A stretch of DNA of 64,000 nt from Osmia lignaria lignaria (taxonomy: Eukaryota > Arthropoda > Insecta > Hymenoptera > Megachilidae), in contig NC_135034.1 of NCBI RefSeq assembly GCF_051020975.1, positions 744,001-808,000 on the forward strand, in the 5' to 3' direction. Position numbers and translations under genes: made by a program. The number at the start of each line of letters is the position of its first letter. Position 1 is the stretch's first letter. The notes under the pieces were generated by a model. It made no database searches, was not told the DNA's origin, and saw only the letters and a program-made list of their open reading frames with translations. Positions 28,106-39,085 of this stretch are shown here, in pieces.

Positions 28106-30517
28106 ATGACAATATCATTATTACTATATCTACAATGGAGCAAGGTTCCATCCCCTGTTCGGGGGTGGAACCTCCAAACGCTCCAGAAGGAGGTCTTCGA
28201 AGAGGCCCTCCAAGTCGGGATGCAGAACATTTTGCAGCCCGACGGAGGGCCGTGGACCCGGCTATCGCTGGAGCGGTTCGTCGACGCAAACATGGACGCC
28301 ATCCATAAAGCGTGCGACGCGTCGTTGAGCCGCGGAAAGCCACGCAGTGCCAGACGGCCTGCCTACTGGTGGTCGAGCGATATCGCCGACCTCCGGAGGT
28401 ACTGCCATCGTCTGCGGAGAGCAGCCCAGCGTGCGAGGCGCACCACCGACGGAGAGGCCCTGTGGGAATCCTACAGGGCCAAGCGCCGCGAGTTCCGCCA
28501 CGCTATTCGTGTGAACCAGCGGCGCTGCTGGGAGAACCTTCGAGAGGAGGTCAACCGAGATCCGTGGGGTCTAGGGTACCGTATTGTGCGTCGCAAGATC
28601 GGTGCCCAAAACGGTCCCGCGGTGTTACCCGCAGACGAGGCATCGGCGATCGTGGACGCCCTCTTTCCGGACCACCCGCCAAGAGTGCGACAGCCAACTG
28701 GGCTGCAGGTGGAGGAGTTCCCCCCCTTCACCATGCAGGAGATGCAAGATGCAGCTCGGACCTTCCGCAACAGGAAAGCCCCGGGCCCAGACGGCATCCC
28801 AGCAGAGGTCGTGAAGCTGGCAGTTGAGCTTCAACCACGACCGATGCTGGAAATGCTAAACGCATGTCTGGGGTCCGGCATTTGGCCGACCCGATGGAAA
28901 GTGCAGCGCCTTGCGCTAATCAACAAGGGGAAGGGGCAGCTAACCGGTCCGTCCGCATACCGCCCTATATGTATGCTGGACACGGCCGGTAAGCTGCTGG
29001 AAAAAATGATCAGGCCCCGCCTCCTAGAAGCTTTCCGGGAAGCGGGCGATCTATCGGATCGGCAATACGGCTTTAGACGCGGAAGGTCCACAGTTGACGC
29101 CGTACGGGTGGTCCTGGATGCCGCCGATAAGGCGGAGTCCGGCAACCGGCATAGCTGGCATGTCGTCCTCGTAGCCACGTTCGACGTCAGGAACGCCTTC
29201 TACTCGGCGAGTTGGGCGGGGATACTCGCGGCCCTGAAGAACAGCTTCCAGGTGCCGGAATATCTCCTCCGTATGATGGAGAATTACTTCTCCGACCGTG
29301 TCTTGGTCTACGACACGGTCGAGGGGAGACGGAGGAGAAAAGTCTCTGCAGGAGTGGCCCAGGGGTCCATCTTAGGACCGGACTTCTGGAACGCGTTCTA
29401 CGACGCCATCCTGCGGATCGAGTATCCCAGTCAGGCGTTCCTGGTGGGCTACGCGGACGACATAGCGGTAGTTATTGTCGCCTGCGACACGGAGTGCGCA
29501 CAGTTCGGCCTTAATCAGGTCATGAGGCGGATCGAGAGGTGGATGAATGACGCGGGTCTTCGGTTAGCTACGGAGAAGACCGAGCTCGTCGTCCTGTCAA
29601 GGCGAAGGATCCCAACAGAGATACCTTTCAAGGTGGGGATCCACACCATCATCGCCAAGTCCGCCGTTAGGTACCTGGGGGTCCTGCTTGACAGCAAGCG
29701 GACCTTCTGGGCACAGATACGGCAGGCGGCCGACAGGGCGGCAGCAACCGCGTCGTGCCTCGCCCGCCTCATGGCGAACATCGGAGGCCCAAGGCCGGCG
29801 AAGCGGAGGCTGCTCATGACCTCCGTAGAGTCCGTCCTGCTGTACGGCGCGGAGATCTGGGCTGGAGCCCTCCGCTTCGGAAAGCACCGTCGGAGATTAA
29901 CGGCGGTTCAAAGGAGGTGCGCGCTTCGGGTAGCCTGTTCCTACAGAACTGTCGCGGAGCCAGCTGTGTTGGTGATAGCTGGAATGTTGCCCATAGACCT
30001 GCTTGCCCACGAGCGCAAGCAGGTTTATGAGGCGAAGAGGAGCGGCCAGGACACGGCCGACGCGAAGAGGGTGGCTCGAGAGGCCACCCTGCATCGCTGG
30101 CAGCAGCGTTGGACTGAACAGGCACGGGGACGCTGGACGGCTAGGCTAATTCCAAGCATCGCCCCCTGGTTAAATAGGACGCACGGCGAGGTGGACTACT
30201 ACCTTACCCAATTCCTGAGCGGGCACGGATATTTCCGTGCGTATCTGTTTAGGATGGGTAAGGCCACCTCGCCAGTGTGCGATTATGGCTGCCAGGATGC
30301 AGGGGATAGTGCCCAGCACACCCTCTTCCAATGCGGACGCTGGGCGGCCGAGAGGAATGCCCTCCAACAGGGGGTTGGCCCCGTCACCCCCGACAACATC
30401 GTGGGGGTGATGCTGCAGACATTGCAGACCTGGAGCGCCGTTGCCAATTATGTGCGACGGTTGCTCCAGCAGAAGAAGCAGGAGGAGAGTCGGTGGAATC
30501 CCCTAAACCCAGTGTAG
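28106..30517 (+). CDS. Truncated R1-clade ORF2: reverse transcriptase and zinc knuckle (copy 1)
   Basis: The 803-codon frame encodes a LINE reverse transcriptase that would copy its own RNA at a nicked chromosomal target. The first 10 residues come from satellite, because the ATG at 28,106 lies left of the insertion; element sequence starts at residue 11, so this is not the native start. Residues 11-200 are the basic endonuclease-RT linker. The RT follows: KAPGPDG (224-230), YRPICML (285-291), YGFRRGRSTVDAV (321-333), motif A with D360 in FDVRNAF, motif B AGVAQGSILGP (415-425), motif C YADD (449-452), a motif D-like EKTELV (490-495) and RYLGVLLD (522-529). A C-terminal knuckle is C725-x3-C729-x8-H738-x4-C743. 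All catalytic aspartates are present. Family ORF2s are usually about 1,000 residues or more with an N-terminal endonuclease, which is missing here. No RNase H domain is seen. High GC contrasts sharply with the flanks. Confidence 0.92.
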   Translation: MTISLLLYLQWSKVPSPVRGWNLQTLQKEVFEEALQVGMQNILQPDGGPWTRLSLERFVDANMDAIHKACDASLSRGKPRSARRPAYWWSSDIADLRRYCHRLRRAAQRARRTTDGEALWESYRAKRREFRHAIRVNQRRCWENLREEVNRDPWGLGYRIVRRKIGAQNGPAVLPADEASAIVDALFPDHPPRVRQPTGLQVEEFPPFTMQEMQDAARTFRNRKAPGPDGIPAEVVKLAVELQPRPMLEMLNACLGSGIWPTRWKVQRLALINKGKGQLTGPSAYRPICMLDTAGKLLEKMIRPRLLEAFREAGDLSDRQYGFRRGRSTVDAVRVVLDAADKAESGNRHSWHVVLVATFDVRNAFYSASWAGILAALKNSFQVPEYLLRMMENYFSDRVLVYDTVEGRRRRKVSAGVAQGSILGPDFWNAFYDAILRIEYPSQAFLVGYADDIAVVIVACDTECAQFGLNQVMRRIERWMNDAGLRLATEKTELVVLSRRRIPTEIPFKVGIHTIIAKSAVRYLGVLLDSKRTFWAQIRQAADRAAATASCLARLMANIGGPRPAKRRLLMTSVESVLLYGAEIWAGALRFGKHRRRLTAVQRRCALRVACSYRTVAEPAVLVIAGMLPIDLLAHERKQVYEAKRSGQDTADAKRVAREATLHRWQQRWTEQARGRWTARLIPSIAPWLNRTHGEVDYYLTQFLSGHGYFRAYLFRMGKATSPVCDYGCQDAGDSAQHTLFQCGRWAAERNALQQGVGPVTPDNIVGVMLQTLQTWSAVANYVRRLLQQKKQEESRWNPLNPV
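28124..28136 (+). repeat. Left target-site duplication of LINE copy 1
   Basis: CTATATCTACAAT directly precedes the first non-satellite base (28,137). The identical 13-mer follows the poly(A) at 30,795-30,807. An A before each copy could make it 14 bp, but on the right that A merges with the poly(A) tail. Confidence 0.93.
28144..28172 (+). other. Hairpin at the 5' truncation point, copy 1
   Basis: GGTTCCATCCCC (28,144-28,155) pairs with GGGGGTGGAACC (28,161-28,172) around a 5-nt loop. That is 12 pairs with one G-U in RNA. It starts 7 nt inside the element, so reverse transcription ended just after passing it. In the frame it encodes residues about 13-23, so it may simply be coding sequence that happens to fold. 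Confidence 0.75.
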
Positions 30518-30778
30518 GCGATGCCACCGACAAGTTGAAGTAGCTCCTCACGGGCCACCTTCTGTTGTGAGGACATTCGAAGTGCAGCGGGTATGAACAC
30601 ACGCAGCAGGCGACTCCCCCCCGAAGTAATGTGATGAACAGTTCCGGGGGGGACTAAAGTCGCATAAAGGGTTTGCGGTTTTTTAGTGGGTAGGAATCCC
30701 ACATACCCCGGGGCACGTGGTCCGACCCGGGGATCCTGAAGACCGGAAGATTTTTCCGCAGCTTTCCTTCACCAAAAC
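30518..30778 (+). other. LINE 3' UTR, copy 1
   Basis: The stretch between the ORF2 stop (TAG at 30,515-30,517) and the tail is non-coding and GC-rich. It contains a strong inverted repeat at 30,610-30,663, a smaller one at 30,686-30,702 (GTGGG/CCCAC), and CCCCGGGG/CCCGGGG blocks near 30,706-30,741. R1-clade reverse transcriptases are known to recognise the 3' end of their RNA, so these folds are plausible recognition elements; that is inference. There is no AATAAA; CATAAA at 30,663-30,668 is the nearest match. Confidence 0.8.
30610..30663 (+). other. Predicted stem-loop in LINE 3' UTR, copy 1
   Basis: GCGACT plus CCCCCCC (30,610-30,622) is complementary to GGGGGGG (30,646-30,652) and AGTCGC (30,658-30,663). 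A 5-nt bulge (ACTAA) lies on the right arm and the loop is about 23 nt. This gives 13 pairs rich in G-C. Confidence 0.75.
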
Positions 30779-30794
30779 AAAAAAAAAAAAAAAA
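30779..30794 (+). other. Poly(A) tail of LINE copy 1
   Basis: Sixteen consecutive A residues join the element to satellite 'ctatatctac'. They mark the 3' end of the reverse-transcribed RNA and the plus orientation. Confidence 0.95.
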
Positions 30795-30807
30795 CTATAT
30801 CTACAAT
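30795..30807 (+). repeat. Right target-site duplication of LINE copy 1
   Basis: CTATATCTACAAT is identical to 28,124-28,136. Removing the insertion and one TSD restores a normal satellite monomer reading 'tctacaatagatataatg'. Confidence 0.93.
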
Positions 30808-31530
30808 AGATATAATGTAATATACTGATTCATTCTCACAGATCAGTGTACATTTAATACCAATATCATTAGTACTATATCTACATTAGATATGTAATGT
30901 ACATTTAATACCAATATCATTATTACCATATCTACAGTAGATATAATGTTATATACAGATTCATTCCCACTGATCAATGTACATTTAATAACAATATCAT
31001 TAGTAGTATATCTACGTTACATACGTAATGTACAATTAATAACAATATCGTTATTACCATATCTACATTAGATATAATGTAATATACTGATTCATTCCCA
31101 CAGATCAATATACCTTTAATAACCATATCATTAGTACTATATCTATATTCGATATATTGTAATATAGTGATTCGTTCCCACAGATCAATGTGCCTTTAAT
31201 AACAATATCGTTAGCACTACATCTACATTCGATATAATGTAATATAGTGATCCATTCCCACAGACCAATGCACCTTTAATAACAATATCATTAGCACTAT
31301 ATCTACATTCGATATAACGTAATATGCAGATTCATTCCCACAGATATGTATATATAATAACCATATCATTAGTACCATACCTACATTCGATATAATGTAA
31401 TATACCGATGGATTCCCGCAGATCAATGTACATTTAATAACCATATCATTAGTACCATATCTACATTAGATATGTAATGTACATTTAATAACAATATCAT
31501 TATTACTATATCTACATTAGGTATAATGTC
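30795..31530. repeat. Type II satellite, right of LINE copy 1
   Basis: The interrupted array resumes in the same phase, with 80-bp monomers and a few 51-bp ones, and changes gradually to type I at about 31,500-31,540 ('ccctgcccacag' and 'gtacctacattt' reappear). No gene is seen. Confidence 0.85.
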
Positions 31531-32682
31531 ATATACTGATCCCTGCCCACAGATCAATGTACCTACATTTAATAACAATATCATTAGTACTACGTCCACA
31601 TTACATATAATGTAGTATACTGATTCCTTCTCACAGATCAGTGTAGATTTAATGACAACATCCTTCATACTATATCAACACTAGGTATAATGTAATATAC
31701 TGATCCCTTCCCACAGACCAAGGTGCCTACATTTAGTAACAATATCATTATTACTATATCTACATTAGATATAATGTGATATCCTGATCCCTGCCCACCG
31801 GTCAATGTACATTTAATAACAACATCGTTCATACTATATCCACATTAGGTATAATGTAATATAGTGATTACGTCCCACAGATCAATGTACCTACATTTAA
31901 TAACAATATCCTTAGTACTATATCCACATTACACATAATGTAATATACTGATTCCTTCCCACAGATCAATGTACATTTAACAACAACATCATTCGTACTA
32001 TATCTACATTGGATATAATGTAATATACTGATCCCTTCCCACAGATCAATGTACCTACATTTAATAACAATATCCTTAGTACTATATCCACATTACACAT
32101 AATGTAATATACTGATTCCTTCCCACAGAACAATGTACATTTAATAACCCCATCATTTATACTATATCTACACGAGGTATAATGTAATATAGTGATTACA
32201 TCCCCCAGATCAATGTACATATAACAACAACATCATTCATACTATATCTACATTGGATATAATGTAATATACTGATCCCTTCCCAAAGGTCAATGTACAT
32301 ATAATAGCATAATCGTTATTACTATATCTACATTAGGTATAATGTAATGTATTAACTACATCCTACAGATCATTGTACATTTAATAACATCATTCATGCT
32401 ATAGCTAAATTGGATATAATGTAATATACTGATCCTTTCCCACAGATCAAGGTAGCTACATTTAATAACATTATCATTAATACTATATCTACATGAGATA
32501 TAATGTTATATACTAATCCCTGCCCACAGATCAATGTATATTTAATAGCGATATCATTATTACTATATCTACATTAGATATAATGTTATATACTGATCCC
32601 TGCCCACAGTTCAATGTACCTATACTTAATAACAATATCATTAGTACTATATCCACATCATATATAATGTAATATACCGATT
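31531..32682. repeat. Type I satellite
   Basis: These are ordinary type I monomers, repeated at 55,459-56,610 at offset 23,928. Parts resemble 7.1-8.0 kb and 33.8-34.5 kb. No gene is seen. Confidence 0.85.
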
Positions 32683-35600
32683 CCTTCCCACAGATCAATG
32701 TACATTTAATAACAACATCATTCATACTATATCTGCATTGGATATAATGTAATATACTGATCCCTTCCCACAGGTCAATGTACATACAATAGCAAAATCG
32801 TTATTACTATATCTACATTAGGTATAATGTAATGTATTTACTACATCCTACAGATCATTGTACATTTAATAACATCATTCATGCTATAGCTAAATTGGAT
32901 ATAATGTAATATACTCACCCCTTCCCACAGATCAAGGTACCTACATTTAATAACAATATCATTATTACTACATCTACATTAGATATAAAGTAATATACTG
33001 ATCCCTGCCCACAGTTCAATGTACCTATATTTAATAATAATATCATTAGTACTATATCCACATCATATATAATGTAATATACTGATTCCTTCCCACAGAT
33101 CAATGTACATTAACAACAACATCATTCATGCTATAGCTAAATTGGATATAATGTAATATACTGATCCCTGCCCACAGATCAATGTACCTACATTTAATAA
33201 CAATATCATTAGTACTATATCTACATTAGATATAATGTAATATACTGATCCCTGCCCACAGTTCAATGTAACTATATTTAATAACAATATCATTAGTACT
33301 ATATCCACATCATATATAATGTAATATACTGATTCCTTCCCACAGATCAATGTACATTTAACAACCGCATCATTCATACTATGTCTACATTGGATATAAT
33401 GTAATATACTGTTCCCTTCCCACAGATCAATGTACATATAATAACAATATCATTATCACTATAACTACACTAGATATAATGTAATATACTGATTCCTTCC
33501 CTCAGATCAATGTACATTTAATATCGATATCATTATTACTATTTCTACATTAGATATAATGTAATATACTGATTCCTTCCCTCAGATCAATGTACATTTA
33601 ATATCGATATCATTATTACTATTTCTACATTAGATATAATGTAATATACTGATCCCTTCCCACAGATCAATGTACCTACATTTAATAACAATACCATTAG
33701 TACTACGTCCACATTACATATAATGTAGTATACTGATTCCTTCTCACAGATCAGTGTAGATTTAATAACAACATCCTTCATACTATATCAACACTAGGTA
33801 TAATGTAATATACTGATCCCTTCCCACAGACCAAGGTGCCTACATTTAGTAACAATATCATTATTACTATATCTACATTAGATATAATGTAATATACTGA
33901 TCCCTGCCCACCGGTCAATGTACATTTAATAACAACATCGTTCATACTATATCCACATTAGGTATAATGTAATATAGTGATTACGTCCCACAGATCAATG
34001 TACCTACATTTAATAACAATATCCTTAGTACTATATCCACATTACACATAATGTAATATACTGATTCCTTCCCACAGATCAATGTACATTTAACAACGAC
34101 ATCATTCGTACTATATCTACATTGGATATAATGTAATATACTGATCCCTTCCCACAGATCAATGTACCTACATTTAATAACAATATCCTTAGTACTATAT
34201 CCACATCACACATAATGTAATATACTGATTCCTTCCCACAGAACAATGTACATTTAATAACCCCATCATTCATACTATATCTACACGAGGTATAATGTAA
34301 TATAGTGATTACATCCCCCAGATCAATGTACATATAACAACAACATCATTCATACTATATCTACATTGGATATAATGTAATATACTGATCCCTTCCCACA
34401 GGCCAATGTACATATAATAGTATAATTGTTATTACTATATCTACATTAGGTATAATGTAATGTATTTACTACATCCTACAGATCATTGTACATTTAATAA
34501 CATCATTCATGCTATAGCTAAATTGGCTATAATGTAATATACTCACCCCTTCCCACAGATCAAGGTACCTACATTTAATAACAATATCAGTATTACTATA
34601 TCTACACTAGATATGATGCAATATACGGATTCCTTCCCACAGATCAATGTACATTTAATAACAACATCATTCATACTATATCTGCATTGGATATAATGTA
34701 ATATACTGATCCCTTCCCACAGGTCAATGTACATACAATAGCAAAATCGTTATTACTATATCTACATTAGGTATAATGTAATGTATTTACTACATCCTAC
34801 AGATCATTGTACATTTAATAACATCATTCATGCTATAGCTAAATTGGATATAATGTAATATACTCACCCCTTCCCACAGATCAAGGTACCTACATTTAAT
34901 AACAATATCATTATTACTACATCTACATTAGATATAAAGTAATATACTGATCCCTGCCCACAGTTCAATGTACCTATATTTAATAATAATATCATTAGTA
35001 CTATATCCACATCATATATAATGTAATATACTGATTCCTTCCCACAGATCAATGTACATTAACAACAACATCATTCATGCTATAGCTAAATTGGATATAA
35101 TGTAATATACTGATCCCTGCCCACAGATCAATGTACCTACATTTAATAACAATATCATTAGTACTATATCTACATTAGATATAATGTAATATACTGATCC
35201 CTGCCCACAGTTCAATGTAACTATATTTAATAACAATATCATTAGTACTATATCCACATCATATATAATGTAATATACTGATTCCTTCCCACAGATCAAT
35301 GTACATTTAACAACCGCATCATTCATACTATGTCTACATTGGATATAATGTAATATACTGTTCCCTTCCCACAGATCAATGTACATATAATAACAATATC
35401 ATTATCACTATAACTACACTAGATATAATGTAATATACTGATTCCTTCCCTCAGATCAATGTACATTTAATATCGATATCATTATTACTATTTCTACATT
35501 AGATATAATGTAATATACTGATTCCTTCCCTCAGATCAATGTACATTTAATATCGATATCATTATTACTATTTCTACATTAGATATAATGTAATATACTG

Positions 35601-36082
35601 ATCCCTTCCCACAGATCAATGTACCTACATTTAATAACAATACCATTAGTACTACGTCCACATTACATATAATGTAGTATACTGATTCCTTCTCACAGAT
35701 CAGTGTAGATTTAATAACAACATCCTTCATACTATATCAACACTAGGTATAATGTAATATACTGATCCCTTCCCACAGACCAAGGTGCCTACATTTAGTA
35801 ACAATATCATTATTACTATATCTACATTAGATATAATGTAATATATTGATCCCTGCCCACCGGTCAATGTACATTTAATAACAACATCGTTCATACTATA
35901 TCCACATTAGGTATAATGTAATATAGTGATTACGTCCCACAGATCAATGTACCTACATTTAATAACAATATCCTTAGTACTATATCCACATTACACATAA
36001 TGTAATATACTGATTCCTTCCCACAGATCAATGTACATTTAACAACGACATCATTCGTACTATATCTACATTGGATATAATG
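32683..36082. repeat. 1,949-bp higher-order repeat, about 1.7 tandem copies
   Basis: Sequence from about 32,683 repeats at offset 1,949 until 36,082, where 'ggatataatgtaatat' is replaced by 'ggatataatgttatat'. Each unit holds about 24 monomers. Each also carries an exact doubling of one 80-bp monomer ('taatatcgatatcatt...'), e.g. around 33,476-33,640, which is single at 6.9, 13.6, 20.3 and 21.1 kb. The same unit is amplified further at 57.8-62.3 kb. No gene is seen. Confidence 0.88.
33481..33640. repeat. Exact tandem duplication of a single 80-bp monomer
   Basis: The monomer with 'ccttccctcagatc' and 'taatatcgatatcatt' occurs twice in a row without change. The pair is repeated at about 35,430-35,589, 58,709-58,868 and 60,658-60,817, i.e. 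in every complete 1,949-bp unit. It is therefore a marker of that lineage. Confidence 0.82.
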
Positions 36083-38520
36083 TTATATACTGATCCCTGC
36101 CCACAGTTCAATGTTCCTATACTTAATAACAATATCATTAGTACTATATCCACATCATATATAATGTAATATACTGATTCCTTCCCACAGATCAACGTAG
36201 ATTTAATAACAACATCATTCATACAATATCAACACTAGGTATAATGTAATATAGTGATTACATCCCACAGATCAAGGTACATTTTATAACAACATCGTTC
36301 ATACTATATCTACGGTGGATATAATGTAATATACTGATCCCTTCCCACAGACCAAGGTGCCTACATTTAGTAACAATATCATTCATACTATATCAACACT
36401 AGGTATAATGTAATATAGTGATTACATCCCACAGATCAAGGTACATTTTATAACAACATCGTTCATACTATATCTACATTGGATATAATGTAATATAATG
36501 ATCCCTTCCCACAGACCAAGGTGCCTACATTTAGTAACAATATCATTATTACTATAACTACATTAGATATAATGTTATATACTGACCCCTGCCCACAGTT
36601 CATTGTACCTATACTTAATAACAATATCATTAGTAGTATATCCACATCATATATAATGTAATATACTGATTCCTTCCCACAGATCAACGTAGATTTAATA
36701 ACAACATCATTCATACTATATCAACACTATGTATAATGTAATATAGTGATTACATCCCACAGATCAAGGTACATTTTATAACAACATCGTTCATACTATA
36801 TCTACATTGGATATAATATAATATACTGATCCCTTCCGACAGATCAATGTACATTTAGTAACACCATCATTCATACTATATCTACACTGGATATAATACA
36901 ATATACGGATTCCTCCCCACAGATCAATGTACATTTTATAACAACATCATTCATACTATATCTACATTGGATATAATGTAATATACTGATCCCTTCCCAT
37001 ACATCAATGTACATATAATAGCAAAATCGTTATTACTATATCTACATTACGTATAATGTAATATACTGATCCCTGCTCACAGATCATTGTACCTATATTT
37101 AATAACAATATCCTTAGTACTATATCCACATTACACATAATGTAATATACTGATTCCTTCCCACAGATCAACGTACATTTAATAACAACAGCATTCATAC
37201 TATATCAACACTAGGTATAACGTAATATAGTGATTACATCCCACAGATCAAGGTACATTCAATATCGATATCATTATTACTATATCTACATTAGATAAAA
37301 TGTAATATACTGATCCCTTCCCACAGATGAAGGTGCCTACATTTTGTAACAATATCATTATTACTATATCTTCATTAGATATAATGTAATATACTAATCC
37401 CTGCCCACAGATCAATGTATATTTAGTAGCGATATCATTATTACTATATCTACATTGGATATAATGTAATATACTGAACCCTCCCCACAGATCAATGTAC
37501 CTACATTTAACAACAATATCATTAGTACTACGTCCACATTGCATATAATGTAATATACTGATTCCTTGCCACAGATCAGTGTACATTTAATAACAACATC
37601 ATTCATTACATATCTATATTGGGTACAATGTAATATAGTGATTACATACCACAGATTGATGTACATGTAATATCGATATCATTATTACTATATCTACATT
37701 AGATATAATGTAATATACTGATCCCGGCCCATAGTTCAATGTACCTATATTTAATAACAATATCATTAGTACTATATCCACATCACATATAATGTAATAT
37801 ACTGATCCCTTCCCACAGATCAATGTACATTTAGTAACACCATCATTCATACTATATCTACACCAGGTATAATGTAACATAGTGATTACATCCCACAGAT
37901 CAATGTACATTTAATAACAACATCATTCATAATATAACTACATTGGATATAATGTAATATACTGATCCCTTCCCACAGATCAATGTACATATAACAGCAA
38001 CATCGTTAGTACTATATCTGCATTAGGTATAATGTAATCTAGTGACTACATCCCACAGATCATTGTACGTTTAATAACACCATCATTCATGCTATAGCTA
38101 AATTGGATATAATGTAATATACTCACCCCTTCCCACAGATCAAGGTACCTACATTTAATAACAATATCATTATTACTACATCTACATTAGATATAAAGTA
38201 ATATACTGATCCCTGCCCACAGTTCAATGTACCTATATTTAATAATAATATCATTAGTACTATATCCACATCATATATAATGTAATATACTGATTCCTTC
38301 CCACAGATCAATGTACATTAACAACAACATCATTCATGCTATAGCTAAATTGGATATAATGTAATATACTGATCCCTGCCCACCGGTCAATGTTCATTTA
38401 ATAACAACATCGTTCATACTATATCCACATTAGGTATAATGTAATATAGTAATTACGTCCCACAGATCAATGTACCTACATTTAATAACAATATCCTTAG
38501 TACTATACCCACATTACACA
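36083..38520. repeat. Type I satellite mosaic matching 4.4-6.4 kb and 11.0-13.1 kb
   Basis: About 36,083-38,100 matches 11,051-13,070 (offset 25,032) and 4,389-6,406 (offset 31,694). From about 38,100 to 38,520 the best match shifts to about 14,535 (offset 23,568). The segment looks like a patch from the 9-kb unit family inserted between two 18-kb duplicates. No gene is seen. Confidence 0.82.
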
Positions 38521-39085
38521 TAATGTAATATACTGATTCCTTCCCACAGATCAATGTACATTTAATAACAACATTATTCATACTATATCTACACTAGGTA
38601 TAATGTAACATAGTGATTACATCCCACAGATCAATGTACACTTAAAAACAACATCATTCATACTATAACTACATTGGATATAATGTAATATACTGATCCC
38701 TTCCCACAGATCAAGGTATCTACATTTAATAACAACATCATTATTACTATATATACACTAGATATAATGCAATATACGGATTCCTTCCCACAGATCAATG
38801 TACATTTAATAACAACATCATTCATACTATATCTGCATTGGATATAATGTAATATACTGATCCCTTCCCACAGGTCAATGTACATACAATAGCAAAATCG
38901 TTATTACTATATCTACATTAGGTATAATGTAATGTATTTACTACATCCTACAGATCATTGTACATTTAATAAGATCATTCATGCTATAGCTAAATTGGAT
39001 ATAATGTAATATACTCACCCCTTCCCACAGATCAAGGTAGCTACATTTAATAACATTATCATTAATACTATATCTACATGAGATA

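Larger units (their letters stand above)
22050..28136. repeat. Type II satellite (80-bp and 51-bp monomers), left of LINE copy 1
   Basis: From about 22,050 the array changes character. 'ccctgcccacag' and 'gtacctacattt' variants disappear, and monomers become a regular 80 bp with 'tgattcattcccacagatcaatgtac'. For example 'atataatg' at 23,341 recurs at 23,421. Between them lie 51-bp monomers in which 'gatatgtaatgtac' replaces the longer box, a loss of about 29 bp. Monomers here are more diverged from one another than in type I and do not form a clear higher-order unit. No gene is seen. Confidence 0.88.
28137..30794 (+). mobile_element. 5'-truncated R1-clade non-LTR retrotransposon, copy 1
   Basis: A 2,658-bp GC-rich insertion interrupts the AT-rich satellite. 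It carries the 3' part of an R1-clade ORF2 in the plus direction, a 3' UTR of about 260 bp, and a 16-nt poly(A). A 13-bp target-site duplication flanks it, the hallmarks of target-primed reverse transcription. ORF1 and the apurinic-type endonuclease domain are absent, so the element is truncated at its 5' end and cannot be autonomous. The open frame and intact TSDs suggest a young insertion. A second copy at 52,065-54,722 has the same 5' end, the same tail length and the same flanks, so it arose by duplication and not by a second insertion. R1 versus another R1-clade family cannot be settled by eye. Confidence 0.93.
15117..33174. repeat. 18-kb segmental duplication, left copy (contains LINE copy 1)
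   Basis: Sequence from 15,117 to 33,174 is repeated in the same orientation at 38,521-57,102. The offset is 23,404 up to about 24,540 and 23,928 after that; a 524-bp difference lies between. By eye I found only about eleven substitutions over 18 kb, including C/T at 16,726, T/G at 18,659, C/G at 24,357, A/G at 26,443, G/A at 29,356 and C/A at 31,754. Left of 15,117 the alignment continues at offset 23,568, i.e. after a 164-bp step of two monomers. At 33,174 the copies part ('ccacagatcaatg' here, 'ccaccggtcaatg' in the right copy). Confidence 0.9.

Noticed and set aside
1..28136. CRISPR array
   Set aside because: The repeats are longer and have no unique spacers; the whole period is repeated and varies by substitution. 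The context is eukaryotic.
28137..28705. Residual apurinic-type endonuclease domain
   Set aside because: Residues 11-200 are basic and alpha-helical in character, with none of the endonuclease signature motifs. They fit the linker that precedes RT.
28262..30702. Other open frames inside the LINE, both strands (e.g. 28,312-28,827 plus; 28,831-29,178 minus)
   Set aside because: They overlap the RT frame, match no recognised family and are expected in GC-rich coding DNA, which has few stops in alternate frames. The same applies at 52,190-54,630.
28137..30794. R2-clade element or group II intron
   Set aside because: The apparent C-terminal CCHC knuckle after the RT, absence of a restriction-like endonuclease domain, poly(A) tail and a true TSD fit the R1 clade better. 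No group II RNA domains are seen.
30777..30794. Poly(A) as an assembly join or vector remnant
   Set aside because: The TSD on both sides and an identical arrangement in the second copy explain it as the tail of a retrotransposed RNA.
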